From the IMG/VR virus record IMGVR_UViG_3300032053_000084, positions 1-59,015 of that record: a DNA stretch of 59,015 nucleotides. The stretch is one strand, 5' to 3'. Below, piece by piece: positions 37,982 through 46,661 of this stretch (the first letter of the stretch is position 1; each line of letters starts with the position of its first letter). This DNA comes from a virus. The notes under the pieces are model-generated. The model worked only from the letters and a program-made list of their open reading frames with translations. It was not told where the DNA came from and did no database searches. A program made the translations under genes and the position numbers.

Positions 37982-39100
37982 TCATTCCTCTTTTTGTTCT
38001 TTCTTTTTTCTCTTGCTGGGCTTATCTTTTTCATCATTTGGTTCAGTAACAATTTCGCTCTCTAATAATTGTTCTGCTTCTTCAACATTCTTATTTACTG
38101 TTGAATACCCTGTTGTTTTCAGCCAAACATCCAATTCTTCTAATAATTGTGGAAATTTATGTAAATTTTCTTCTGTGTTTTTTTCTCCCTGACCTAACCT
38201 TTCACCTTTATATGAAAACCAAGCACCCGCTTTTTCTACCATTCCAGCATTCACCATAATATCAAGCAAACCAGCATATGGTTCAATACCATTCGAATAA
38301 TCAATTTTTACAATAGCCTGTTGAAATGGAGGATAAATTCTATTTTTCAAAGTTGTTGCTGTTATTTGATTTCCAGTGATCTTAGCATCTTTACCTACAC
38401 CATCCTTTATTGATTCTTTTTTCAAAGAGATCAAAACGCTTGGAAACATTTTCATTGCTTTACCACCACCAATTTGATCCGGTAAAGGAAATCCTTTGGA
38501 TGGTTGACTATACATATGACCTGTAACAATACCGATAGAATTTTGTTCAACACAAATATTGAGAAGAAGTTTCAATAATCTACGAATCCATCTTTGTAAT
38601 TGTCCTTGATCACCTTTGGGATCATCATCGAGAGCATCTTCAAACATTTTATACTGATCTACACCACCCATTGAATCAATACCGATAATCATTTTCTGTT
38701 GACCTGATTCTTTTACCTGTGCAAGAATAGTCATAATTTTATCTACCCACGGTTGATAAACATATCCTATCTTTGATAGATCCATTCCCCATCGTTGACA
38801 GAATTCATTAGTAACTCCTCTTTCTGTATCAATGATCAATGCTTCATATCCTTGTCGTAATCCTTCAACCATACACAAAACCATAAATGATGATTTGAAT
38901 GTATGCTCTGGTCCCACAATACCCACAAGATTTCTATTCGCAATTCCCTTGAATAAACTTCCTGAAAGAATTCTATTCAAGTCAAGCGCAGGAGTTTTTA
39001 CAAAATCAGTAGATGTTGCTATATCTGAATCTGTCATCATTGATGCATGAACCCCTTTTACGTTATCATTTATTCTTTTTATTATATCACTTATTGACAT
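37982..39100 (-). CDS. uvsX: UvsX/RecA-like recombinase
   Basis: 372 aa (T4 UvsX 391). Walker A is GIVGPEHTFKSS, the UvsX-type form with FKS, Walker B KMIIGIDSMGG, and a DNA-binding loop region GHMYSQPSKGFPLPDQIGGGKAMKM. The C-terminus is a charged K/E-rich tail as in UvsX, where it modulates binding. It polymerises on single-stranded DNA for strand exchange. Operon mates gp46 here and gp47 in the next operon form the T4 recombination-dependent replication set. Confidence 0.92.
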   Translation of the reverse strand: MSISDIIKRINDNVKGVHASMMTDSDIATSTDFVKTPALDLNRILSGSLFKGIANRNLVGIVGPEHTFKSSFMVLCMVEGLRQGYEALIIDTERGVTNEFCQRWGMDLSKIGYVYQPWVDKIMTILAQVKESGQQKMIIGIDSMGGVDQYKMFEDALDDDPKGDQGQLQRWIRRLLKLLLNICVEQNSIGIVTGHMYSQPSKGFPLPDQIGGGKAMKMFPSVLISLKKESIKDGVGKDAKITGNQITATTLKNRIYPPFQQAIVKIDYSNGIEPYAGLLDIMVNAGMVEKAGAWFSYKGERLGQGEKNTEENLHKFPQLLEELDVWLKTTGYSTVNKNVEEAEQLLESEIVTEPNDEKDKPSKRKKKEQKEE

Positions 39101-39518
39101 TTGCTTTCTCCTCCGCCTTTTCTGCTCTCAATTTTTTTATATGTTCTTCTATATCTCTACCTTCTTTTCTCCAACCTATAACTCTTTTCGTATAACTATA
39201 TTCCCAATAAGGATGATCTTTAGAATACCCTTTTTCATCTTCTATTTCAACAGGCAGATCAGGGTCATCTTGAACAGCATCATCAATTCCCCAAGTATGA
39301 ATCACAATCTTTCTTCCAGATCGTGCAAATTTTGCACCTACCACACTATAACACGATTTGTTTTCAAGTTCTGGATCACGAAAAAGAATTTGAAGGGGAC
39401 CATCATAATATGCAGGAAGATTATCTACATATACAATTGGTGTATTATGAACACAAACTTCTGTTTCACCATCTGGATCGTTTTCTTGTAATTGTTTTAT
39501 CAATTCTTTTGTTTTCAT
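39087..39518 (-). CDS. Hypothetical protein, 143 aa
   Basis: 143 aa. KTKELIKQLQENDPDGETEVCV is a common opening of phage proteins of unknown function; ends in a Lys/Glu/Ala-rich helix. Sits between gp46 and UvsX genes and overlaps the latter by 14 bases. Confidence 0.6.
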   Translation of the reverse strand: MKTKELIKQLQENDPDGETEVCVHNTPIVYVDNLPAYYDGPLQILFRDPELENKSCYSVVGAKFARSGRKIVIHTWGIDDAVQDDPDLPVEIEDEKGYSKDHPYWEYSYTKRVIGWRKEGRDIEEHIKKLRAEKAEEKANVNK

Positions 39519-39520
39519 TG

Positions 39521-41440
39521 TTATTTTCCCAGAGTAACAGTAGAAAAACCGTCTTTCTTTTCTACTAAATAAATATTATCAGGTTCAAACGAATCAACTT
39601 CTTGTCTATGAGTAACGATAAATGTTTTATTTTTATCATCAATTTGTTTTGCTTTTATAATACTCAAAATATTTGTAATACCAATAGAATCAATAGAACT
39701 ATCTAATACTTCATCTATAATCATTATATCTGGAAATAAGGTGGCTTGTACACGTGCTGTATCAAGAAAAGCAAATTGTAATGCAAGATCAATACTTCTT
39801 TGTTCCCCTCCGCTCAAATTATCATATGTACAATTATAAATTCCTGGACCCTTTATTTCTGCTTCTAACCAATTATCAAATTTGATATAAAATCCCATCC
39901 CCCCATCAGAAAGATATTTATTTGTTCTTTCATTTACATAAGGAATATGTACTGAAATCGCATATTGTTTTGCATTTTCATCTTTACAAAGAACTTTTAT
40001 ATATTCAATATAATCTATAATGGATTGTGTTTGATTTATTTTATTCCTAACAGTTCTTGTTTCAATATTCAATTCTGCTATTTTGTTTTCATTTATTTTT
40101 ATCAATTGTTGAATTTCTTCTTTTGCTTTTGTTTCGTGAGAAATCCTTTCTTCAAGAACCTTTATTTTACTTTCAATTTCTCTTATTTGTGAATCGAATA
40201 AACGAACTTCTTCTCTTTGCTTATTCAGTTCTTTGAACTTACCATTCAATATGTTCAAGTATGCCTGTATTCTTTCAAGTTCTTTTCTTTGTTCTTTCTT
40301 TTGTATTCTTTCCTCTTCTTCTTTTTCTTCTATTTCTACAAGTTCCTTTTCCTTTATAGATTTTGCTTCTTTCGATTCAATAAGTTTTGTTTGATACTTC
40401 TGACTTTCTAACTGGATTTTTTGTAAAATGTTTCCTGCGGATATTTCTGTTCCACAAGTAGGACAAACATCTTTACCCTCTAATCCTTTTTTCCTGGAAT
40501 CACTATTCTTCAAATTTGTTTTTACTTCTGTAATAAAAATATCAATTCTATGTATTTCATTGACAAGTTTTTCTTTTTGTTCTTTCAATAAAATATTTTC
40601 CTGCGGTAATTCATTTGTTTTTTCAACAATATTATTCCATAAAATATCTATTTCTTCTTTACATAATGCTCTTTTTTCTTCCAGATCGTTCACTCTAATT
40701 TCTTCTTTTTGTTTTATCATTCTCATCAATGTATCTTTTTCAACTTCCAATTCATTTTCAGATGAAATCATTTCACTTATTTTCAATATCAATAATGTAT
40801 TCTGACTTGATATAGTATCTATCATTTTATTAGAATACTCAACGGAAGAATTATAAGAAATAATTTTATCATTTGTAGTTTTTAATTTTTCATTTGCTTT
40901 ATTTACAAGGCTTGTAAAATATTCTAAATTGAATATTTTTCCCAAAAATTCTCTTTTCTTATTTTTTTCCATTTGTAATATTGGGGTCATATCATTCAAA
41001 TTTGTATAAAGAAGATTCATAAAAGTAAGAAAATCAAAATTCAATATTTCATTTTCTATTGTTCTTTGATATGCTCGTATATCGGGAGGGGTGGGTAAAT
41101 CTTTACCATTCTCAAATACTTTCAATACATCAGGTTTCAACCCTCTCAAAAATGTATAGCGTATATCGTTCTTGATAACATCAAGATACACTTCACAATT
41201 TCTTCTATTTTTCCAATTGATAATATTTTCTTTTTTGATAGGATTTTTATGAGTTTTACCGAAAAGAGCAAAAGGAATAGTTCGTAAAAATGAAGATTTT
41301 CCGCTTCCATTTGATCTTTCTTTTTCGTGATCAACACCCAGGATCAGATTTACACCTGGAAGGAAAGGAACCTCTTGAAGTTTTCTACCGTAAGAAAATA
41401 TATTTTTGAAGCGCACATTATCAAAAGTCAGTGTGGACAA
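39521..41440 (-). CDS. 46: gp46-like recombination endonuclease ATPase subunit (SbcC/Rad50 family)
   Basis: 639 aa. Walker A RSNGSGKSS (44-50), long coiled coils on both sides of a zinc hook CPTCG (about 324-328), ABC signature LSGGEQRS (about 540) and Walker B FPDIMIIDEVLD. With gp47 it resects DNA ends. The start is TTG at 41440 with GGTGA four bases upstream; no in-frame ATG lies before the Walker A. First gene after the nested promoter/terminator at 41.48 kb. Confidence 0.93.
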   Translation of the reverse strand: MSTLTFDNVRFKNIFSYGRKLQEVPFLPGVNLILGVDHEKERSNGSGKSSFLRTIPFALFGKTHKNPIKKENIINWKNRRNCEVYLDVIKNDIRYTFLRGLKPDVLKVFENGKDLPTPPDIRAYQRTIENEILNFDFLTFMNLLYTNLNDMTPILQMEKNKKREFLGKIFNLEYFTSLVNKANEKLKTTNDKIISYNSSVEYSNKMIDTISSQNTLLILKISEMISSENELEVEKDTLMRMIKQKEEIRVNDLEEKRALCKEEIDILWNNIVEKTNELPQENILLKEQKEKLVNEIHRIDIFITEVKTNLKNSDSRKKGLEGKDVCPTCGTEISAGNILQKIQLESQKYQTKLIESKEAKSIKEKELVEIEEKEEEERIQKKEQRKELERIQAYLNILNGKFKELNKQREEVRLFDSQIREIESKIKVLEERISHETKAKEEIQQLIKINENKIAELNIETRTVRNKINQTQSIIDYIEYIKVLCKDENAKQYAISVHIPYVNERTNKYLSDGGMGFYIKFDNWLEAEIKGPGIYNCTYDNLSGGEQRSIDLALQFAFLDTARVQATLFPDIMIIDEVLDSSIDSIGITNILSIIKAKQIDDKNKTFIVTHRQEVDSFEPDNIYLVEKKDGFSTVTLGK

Positions 41441-41452
41441 TTTATCACCAGA

Positions 41453-41495
41453 AATAAAAATAGGTATACCTCTTTATAGTATACCTATTTTTATT
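41453..41495 (-). terminator. Terminator hairpin with 17-bp perfect stem
   Basis: Arms 41453-41469 and 41479-41495 are perfectly complementary over 17 bp with a 9-base loop, followed on the minus strand by a T-rich tract inside the arm (TTTTTATTTC). It would end transcription from the 43-kb operon. The -10 of the next promoter lies inside the upstream arm. Confidence 0.75.
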
Positions 41496-41506
41496 ACAAT
41501 TGTAAA
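41478..41506 (-). promoter_or_regulatory. Sigma70-like promoter of the gp46-UvsX operon
   Basis: Minus-strand TTTACA (41501-41506), 17 bp, TATACT (41478-41483). Predicted start near 41471 in the hairpin loop, so RNA from this promoter escapes the hairpin while read-through RNA forms it. Confidence 0.8.
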
Positions 41507-41516
41507 TATGGTATTT

Positions 41517-41747
41517 TTATACTGATTTACGTATACCCTTCAATGATTTTCCATTCTCAAAAAAAACAGAACCAAAGAACGAACCATTGACAGGCATCAA
41601 TCCGAATGAAAGACAACTTACATTTCTGCAATAAGGCTGTCCATTTCTTTCAGATAATGGAGAACCGCATTTTTCACACTCCAAAATTGCGGTTCCAAGT
41701 TTCAAAACAACTAACTTCTCTTTGAACGGTAATCTTTCCTGAATCAT
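41517..41747 (-). CDS. Zinc-ribbon protein, 76 aa
   Basis: 76 aa with CEKCGSPLSERNGQPYCRNVSC, a zinc ribbon. Last gene of its operon, just before the 17-bp terminator hairpin. Function unknown. Confidence 0.6.
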   Translation of the reverse strand: MIQERLPFKEKLVVLKLGTAILECEKCGSPLSERNGQPYCRNVSCLSFGLMPVNGSFFGSVFFENGKSLKGIRKSV

Positions 41748-41761
41748 TTTTCTTTCCTTTC

Positions 41762-41959
41762 TTATTTGTTTTTGCTAAGACATTTTGTAATTATCTCAAT
41801 CGCTTTCTCACGTGACTCTGCGGCAAAAGGACGTACAATCTCTTGTACAAAATCATTTCCTTCACAATCATCGGTATAATCTTTATGATCACCAAACCAC
41901 CGCTTAACTTGAATAGTTTCATTTTGATGAAGATATCCCCACCACATCAATTCATTCAT
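41762..41959 (-). CDS. Hypothetical protein, 65 aa
   Basis: 65 aa from ATG 41959, preceded by AAGGAAA; the longer frame to 42013 lies within the upstream gene. Trp-rich N-terminus (MNELMWWGYLHQNETIQVKRW) and a C-terminal helix. It overlaps nothing but sits three bases from the previous stop. No family recognised. Confidence 0.55.
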   Translation of the reverse strand: MNELMWWGYLHQNETIQVKRWFGDHKDYTDDCEGNDFVQEIVRPFAAESREKAIEIITKCLSKNK

Positions 41960-41961
41960 TT

Positions 41962-42255
41962 TTATTTCCTTTCTTCTTTTGTTTTTGCTAAACCTAAAAG
42001 CGCATAACCACAAATATCACCATAAGGCGATTCTCCATTATAATCCTTTTGATTCGCAATCCTGAATAACTTATCTATAATCCTTGTAATACATAAAACA
42101 TCATCATATTGTTCAGGACGAATACCATTCGGAAACATAACTCTCAAAACTTGTCCTGACATACCAAATGAATCACCATACGCTTTTTGTTTGTCATTTA
42201 CCAATTTTCCAATATCTTCACCAAGTTTCTTGTAATCATAATTCAACATATCCAT
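41962..42255 (-). CDS. Conserved phage protein (DUF1599/DUF6378-like), 97 aa
   Basis: 97 aa. KQKAYGDSFG, then ITRIIDKLFRIANQKDYNGESPYGDICGYALLGL: the K.YGDSF...KL.RI...D..GE....D..GYALL pattern is widespread in phages and linked by name to nucleotide-modification-associated domains. Helical; biochemical role unproven. Confidence 0.65.
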   Translation of the reverse strand: MDMLNYDYKKLGEDIGKLVNDKQKAYGDSFGMSGQVLRVMFPNGIRPEQYDDVLCITRIIDKLFRIANQKDYNGESPYGDICGYALLGLAKTKEERK

Positions 42256-42263
42256 TTGTTCTC

Positions 42264-42482
42264 CTATATCTCAAATAATTCTTTATCTATTTCAAAATTA
42301 TATTTTTTATATTCAATACATCTTGTGTTTTCCCTTCTTTTACCACAAAACCGTTCCCCATCCCAAATTGCTCCATGAGGATTTTTATCACCATTTGAAG
42401 ACCATTCGGTATATGGTCCTTTACCAACACAGTCTCCACATAAATGATCTTTTGGGCCGTCACAAATATAATATTTTACCAT
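42264..42482 (-). CDS. Cys-rich small protein, 72 aa
   Basis: 72 aa with spaced cysteines (YICDG, LCGDCVG, FCGK, RCIEY), likely metal-binding. Overlaps the upstream gene by 7 bases. No family recognised. Confidence 0.55.
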   Translation of the reverse strand: MVKYYICDGPKDHLCGDCVGKGPYTEWSSNGDKNPHGAIWDGERFCGKRRENTRCIEYKKYNFEIDKELFEI

Positions 42483-42730
42483 ATTCTTGGCTTCAACATT
42501 CTTTCAATTATTTCCGTATCTTCGGTTCTTGAATGTTTTTTCAGGGTAGTTGATTGACCATAAACATAAACTATCAACTCATAACCTTCTGGAAGGATTC
42601 TCGCTTCAATATCTACAAATCCAGCAGAAGTAACATTCAATCCCTGAACAAAAAAATTATGATCAACCATTGCAGGAAATAAAATTGGTGTATCTTCATT
42701 TACAATTACATATTTCATTCTTTCATTCAT
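42476..42730 (-). CDS. Hypothetical protein, 84 aa
   Basis: 84 aa, beta-rich (MKYVIVNEDTPILFPAMVDHNFF, FVDIEARILPEGYELIVYVYG) with a charged helical end. Phage protein of unknown function. Confidence 0.55.
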   Translation of the reverse strand: MNERMKYVIVNEDTPILFPAMVDHNFFVQGLNVTSAGFVDIEARILPEGYELIVYVYGQSTTLKKHSRTEDTEIIERMLKPRIW

Positions 42731-42743
42731 TTTTTATCCTTTC

Positions 42744-42971
42744 TTAGTCGTTATAAACAATAATTTTTACACCGCATTTATCACAAGTATTTTCCCAATG
42801 CGTTATATCTTCCCCGTATTCTCTTTGATCTTCCCAAAACATGGAAGTAAGAGAATTTTCACGAAGAGATGTACCGCATTTTGGGCAACTTTTAGGAAGT
42901 CTTTGTCCAGGTAATTCAGAAATTTCAGCGGTAAATAAATTGATACTCAGTGATTCCATCCATAATGACAT
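42744..42971 (-). CDS. Zinc-ribbon protein, 75 aa
   Basis: 75 aa: CPKCGTSLRE and, about 30 residues on, CDKCGVKIIV. First gene after the 43.0-kb promoter with AAGGGGAA as ribosome binding site. Confidence 0.6.
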   Translation of the reverse strand: MSLWMESLSINLFTAEISELPGQRLPKSCPKCGTSLRENSLTSMFWEDQREYGEDITHWENTCDKCGVKIIVYND

Positions 42972-42995
42972 ATTATTCCCCTTTCATTTATATAT

Positions 42996-43024
42996 ATTAT
43001 ATCAAATTCCAGAGGTTATGTCAA
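42996..43024 (-). promoter_or_regulatory. Consensus sigma70 promoter
   Basis: Minus-strand TTGACA (43019-43024), 17 bp, TATAAT (42996-43001): perfect consensus. Leads the operon of small genes 42.97-41.5 kb. Confidence 0.88.
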
Positions 43025-43045
43025 GTAAAATCTTTCAGAATAATA

Positions 43046-43318
43046 TCAAGGAGTTATATTGATAATAAGTGGTGATCCGTTTGAAATTTCCCCAGTATCA
43101 GCAGAAAGTCTTCTTTCTGAAATCAATCTGACATAAGCACAAAGTTCATTTACAATTCTCAATGCTGAATGCGTATCAAATGTTCCATTTTTATCCCAAC
43201 AACGAGAAGCATAACCCACGGCTGTATGAAGATTTTGAACATAATTGTCTGAATCCATAATTTGCGGTTTCTTTTTATCACAATCAAAAATTTCAGGTTC
43301 ATTTCTCAAATCGTACAT
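43046..43318 (-). CDS. Hypothetical protein, 90 aa
   Basis: 90 aa from ATG 43318, placed by GAGGGAGAA and the preceding stop; upstream in-frame starts overlap the metallopeptidase gene. Helical centre (AVGYASRCWDKNGTFDTHSALRIVNEL in two parts). Last gene of the gp55-gp47 operon. Confidence 0.55.
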   Translation of the reverse strand: MYDLRNEPEIFDCDKKKPQIMDSDNYVQNLHTAVGYASRCWDKNGTFDTHSALRIVNELCAYVRLISERRLSADTGEISNGSPLIINITP

Positions 43319-43319
43319 A

Positions 43320-43787
43320 TTATTCTCCCTCATCAGCTTTTTGATCATAAATAGCTGCGGTCAATTCTGCAACTCTCAATCTCCACGAAACATCATCCTG
43401 ATTCAAATGAACTTCTTCTGCGAAGTCTTCAATGTCGTGAGGTAAAAGTTTATAAGGTGTTTTTTCAGAATCAGCGTCAAAAAACGCATGTCTAAGTTCA
43501 TGGCGAAGCAATTTTATTTTATCAGATCTTTGGATTGCATCCCAACAAATTTTGTCTAAAAAAATGATATAGTCAACCCCCGCCTCATCCTCTTCATTTT
43601 GAGTAAAATATTTGACAAGATCATTTGCTTTTTGTATCCTGCCTAATACAATTTTACCATCATATTGTCTTTTTTTCAAATCAAAAAGCATCTTAATATT
43701 TGCATTTCTTAATTCAGGACAATATTCTGCACGAATTTCTCTTAAAAGATCATTTTCTTCTTGTGTTACATCGTCATACCTATTCAT
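43320..43787 (-). CDS. Phage metallopeptidase-like protein (HELRH)
   Basis: 155 aa from ATG 43787, preceded by GGAGG. Zinc-binding helix LLRHELRHAFFD (HExxH form), preceded by VDYIIFLDKICWDAI and followed by LLPHDIEDFAEE, which may hold a third ligand. Resembles the small phage putative-metallopeptidase family. The substrate is unknown. Confidence 0.72.
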   Translation of the reverse strand: MNRYDDVTQEENDLLREIRAEYCPELRNANIKMLFDLKKRQYDGKIVLGRIQKANDLVKYFTQNEEDEAGVDYIIFLDKICWDAIQRSDKIKLLRHELRHAFFDADSEKTPYKLLPHDIEDFAEEVHLNQDDVSWRLRVAELTAAIYDQKADEGE

Positions 43788-44274
43788 TTTGTTCCTCCAG
43801 TTTAAACAGTTTTTCATCAAAGTATTTTTCTTCTTTTGGTTTTGGTAATTCTTTCATTATAAGATCATCTATGGGAACCATATTCATTATAAAATTATGA
43901 ATTCTTTCTAATAAATTATATGCATTCTCAAAACAACCTTTATTTATTTCTTCTTTCATTTTTGTTATCAATATCATCATTTGTTCTTTTGTTATATTAA
44001 TTAACTCAGGAAAAATAAAATTATTATAATTAAAAGTATGGGAATGTCCCGATTGAAAAGCCCCCTCACCGGCTTGTCCATATTGAGATGGATGAATAAT
44101 CCATTGCCCAGAAGCGGCATCATATATATATGATGGGCTACTAATAAATGATGATGGACTAATAGTAAATGATGATGGTGAAACTGCTGTGCCAGATGAA
44201 TAAAAAGCATTTCCAGAATTTTGCACATATCCCCCAGCCGCTCCCGTACCCTCCGCTGTATTATATATACTCAT
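43780..44274 (-). CDS. Ser-rich protein, 164 aa
   Basis: 164 aa from ATG 44274 with AAAGGAG upstream. N-terminal half is Ser/Gly/Tyr-rich low complexity with SPSSF repeats and a GHSH run; the C-terminal half is helical (ITKEQMMILITKMKEEINKG, LLERIHNFIMN). No family recognised; perhaps structural. Confidence 0.55.
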   Translation of the reverse strand: MSIYNTAEGTGAAGGYVQNSGNAFYSSGTAVSPSSFTISPSSFISSPSYIYDAASGQWIIHPSQYGQAGEGAFQSGHSHTFNYNNFIFPELINITKEQMMILITKMKEEINKGCFENAYNLLERIHNFIMNMVPIDDLIMKELPKPKEEKYFDEKLFKLEEQNE

Positions 44275-44296
44275 TTTATTTACTCCTTTAAAAATC

Positions 44297-45310
44297 TTAT
44301 ACATTCGGCTCTTTTAATAAAATATCTACCACATCTCTTAATACAGATATTTTTAAATGAGATGGTAATTGAACACTATCTATAAAGTCAAAAAATACTT
44401 CTCTATTATCTTTTATTTCTGTATCAGTTCTTTCTTCATTATCTTTTTTAATAATTTCTGACGCTTTACTAAAATCAGTAGATAATAATAAAGGCTGCAT
44501 CCTTTGAATTATTTCCATCTTTCTATTATTTTCAACGGTTCCATAATCTTTTAGATAAATAAGTTTTACAATATTTTTTTCTATTAATTCTTTTGTAGGT
44601 TTCTCTCCCGTTGTTATTTTAATAAACTTGGGGGCCCCTGTAAATTCAAGAAAACTAAGTTTATTATCATCAAGAATATAATATCCTCTTTTTCCACCGC
44701 TATCATTAAAACTTAATTGAAATGGAGCACCTAAATATATTATATTTCCTTTACGGGATGGAGTATGAAAATGTCCTGTAAGAACCAATCTAAATTTTTC
44801 AAAATCCTCTGGATTCAATGGTGAACTATGATAAACATATCCTTCATTTAATGCAAATCCATTTATTTCAAAATGACCAAGTATAATACTATCTTTATAT
44901 TCATTCATTGGTAGGTCTTTATTTAATAGGAAACCGTGAGTATTCCAAGGAACAAGAATGAGATTTTCAAGTCTATGAGGAGAACTTATAATAACTATAT
45001 TTTTATGTTTTTCGTAAAAAGATAGGCTTGTAGGATTAATTTGATCTTTAAAAAATGTATCGTGGTTTCCCACAATAATATATAGTTTTAAGTCTTTTAA
45101 TATTTCTGCAATTTGTGACGCTATATCCATTGTTTTGATATTGACAAATTTACGATTATCAAACCAATCACCAAGACATATAACATTTTCTATATCTTTC
45201 TTTACACAAACATCAACTATTTCTTTAGCAAGTTTTATTGATGCTTCGTGCCAAATTTCAGAAGACTTATGAATCCCAAGGTGTGGGTCGGCAAAAATAA
45301 GTGCTTTCAC
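44297..45310 (-). CDS. 47: gp47-like recombination endonuclease nuclease subunit (SbcD/Mre11 family)
   Basis: 337 aa (T4 gp47 339). Calcineurin-like phosphoesterase motifs in order: DPHLGIH, GDWFDNRK, VGNHDTFF, LGHFEING and TGHFHTP. Two-metal nuclease that acts with gp46 at DNA ends. It directly follows gp55 in the same operon, while gp46 is in the next operon downstream. Confidence 0.93.
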   Translation of the reverse strand: MKALIFADPHLGIHKSSEIWHEASIKLAKEIVDVCVKKDIENVICLGDWFDNRKFVNIKTMDIASQIAEILKDLKLYIIVGNHDTFFKDQINPTSLSFYEKHKNIVIISSPHRLENLILVPWNTHGFLLNKDLPMNEYKDSIILGHFEINGFALNEGYVYHSSPLNPEDFEKFRLVLTGHFHTPSRKGNIIYLGAPFQLSFNDSGGKRGYYILDDNKLSFLEFTGAPKFIKITTGEKPTKELIEKNIVKLIYLKDYGTVENNRKMEIIQRMQPLLLSTDFSKASEIIKKDNEERTDTEIKDNREVFFDFIDSVQLPSHLKISVLRDVVDILLKEPNV

Positions 45311-45330
45311 AGTTTCAGTTTACATCCCTT

Positions 45331-45834
45331 TTATAATTTTCCCAATACTTTACTATTTTTGACATTTTTTATTTCTTTTTCTATTTCAGGATCAATAAAG
45401 TTTATCAAATCACTTTCTCTATTATCTAAAGTTCTTAATGATTCATAATCAATACCAATAACAGTAAATCCTGAATGATCGAATACACCATTTTCGGTCA
45501 TTTGAAAACAAATATCTTTTATTTTACTGTGTTTATTTTGAGTTTTAATATATGCTTTGAATGAATTATTGCATATTTGAGTTATATATGCGAATGCATT
45601 ATTTGATCTTTCAGGATCAAAATTTTTAAGGTATTTTATACAAGTCAAAACAGCCTCGGAAACCATGTCATTTCTCCAAGTATATCCTGAAAAATTACCT
45701 TTCGATGAGAAATTTTTAGCGATAGTCAGAAGCATTTTACCTAATACCTCTGATGCTTTTCCTAATTTTTTAAATTCTATTATTTCACTAATCAAATCTC
45801 CATTCTTTACGTAAAAATTATTCCCATTAGCCAA
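45331..45834 (-). CDS. 55: gp55-like late-transcription sigma factor
   Basis: 167 aa (T4 gp55 185). The FSGYTWRNDMVSEAVLTCIKYLKNFDP and NNAFAYITQICNNSFKAYI segments are the region-2 homology of T4 gp55. The protein directs host RNA polymerase to late promoters with a TATAAATA -10 and works with the sliding clamp. It suggests a T4-style late programme for the structural genes; one TATAAATA is present at 244-251. Confidence 0.88.
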   Translation of the reverse strand: MANGNNFYVKNGDLISEIIEFKKLGKASEVLGKMLLTIAKNFSSKGNFSGYTWRNDMVSEAVLTCIKYLKNFDPERSNNAFAYITQICNNSFKAYIKTQNKHSKIKDICFQMTENGVFDHSGFTVIGIDYESLRTLDNRESDLINFIDPEIEKEIKNVKNSKVLGKL

Positions 45835-45845
45835 AGTCCTCTCTC

Positions 45846-46139
45846 CTATTTCTTATGCTTCTTCATTGCTCTCTTTGACGCTTTTAGAGGATCAACAAAT
45901 TTTACATCCTCTTTTTCTTTTATAATATGAGTTGCTCGATTACATGCATAAGAAGACCACTTTACTGCGGGAGAAGCATAATTATCACAATATTTTCCGT
46001 CTGGAAATTCTTCAATATGAAGACAACCATTACATTGTTCTACTATCGGATCGCATTTTCCACCATCAAAGAAACATCCCTTTAGCGTCATGAAGATACA
46101 TTCTTTTCCATTTTTTATAGTTATGCAATTTAAATTCAT
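45846..46139 (-). CDS. PxxKW-type cysteine-rich protein (long form)
   Basis: 97 aa from ATG 46139 (AAAGGT upstream); the frame to 46229 begins with TTG and a poly-Lys run. ECIFMTLKGCFFDGGKC, QCNGCLHIEEFPDGKYC, SPAVKW..YACNRATH and the ending KFVDPLKASKRA. Paralogue of the 68-aa protein at 21.9 kb. Probably binds metal; function unknown. Confidence 0.72.
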   Translation of the reverse strand: MNLNCITIKNGKECIFMTLKGCFFDGGKCDPIVEQCNGCLHIEEFPDGKYCDNYASPAVKWSSYACNRATHIIKEKEDVKFVDPLKASKRAMKKHKK

Positions 46140-46254
46140 TATAATACCTTTATCTTCTAATTTTTTTTGTTTTTTCTTTTTTCTTTTTTGTAAAATTTTT
46201 TCTTGTCTATTTTGATGGATAATATTCAACCAAGTCTCCCGTAGAGTTATATAT

Positions 46255-46283
46255 ATTTTACTATATTTTAAGGGAATTGTAAA
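46255..46283 (-). promoter_or_regulatory. Sigma70-like promoter
   Basis: Minus-strand TTTACA (46278-46283), 17 bp, TAAAAT (46255-46260). Weaker -10. Leads the PxxKW, gp55, gp47, Ser-rich, metallopeptidase operon with a leader of about 110 bases. Confidence 0.65.
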
Positions 46284-46652
46284 CTACTTTGATGGGATAA
46301 CTAATTTTTTTTCAATATTTTTTTTAGTTTGTTCAAATGATTCATTTACTTCGAACATTTTTAGTGTTAGCCTATCATGATTTTTCTTCGGTGCTTTGAT
46401 TTTATCAATAGGTATGCCTTCATCCAAACAAAAATCAAAAATATATTTTCCACGATACGCTCTTTTCAATTCATTATTCAATTTTTCTTTCAATTCAAAA
46501 ATCACTTTCTCTGAAAGAAGAAACTTCTGACATATCTCTGATACAATAATATTATAGTCTGATTTTTTATTTACCAGTTTAATACTTAATGATCTAAATA
46601 TATTTGTTTTCTCATCTGTGTTAGAAAATGAGAGATACGCCAGAAGCCGCAT
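46284..46652 (-). CDS. Hypothetical protein, 122 aa
   Basis: 122 aa, Lys-rich and helical, AAGGAAT upstream. It lies at the boundary between replication and virion genes. The opening MRLLAYLSFSN and central FDFCLDEGIPIDKIKAPKK show no recognisable family. Confidence 0.55.
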   Translation of the reverse strand: MRLLAYLSFSNTDEKTNIFRSLSIKLVNKKSDYNIIVSEICQKFLLSEKVIFELKEKLNNELKRAYRGKYIFDFCLDEGIPIDKIKAPKKNHDRLTLKMFEVNESFEQTKKNIEKKLVIPSK

Positions 46653-46661
46653 TTTTATTCC

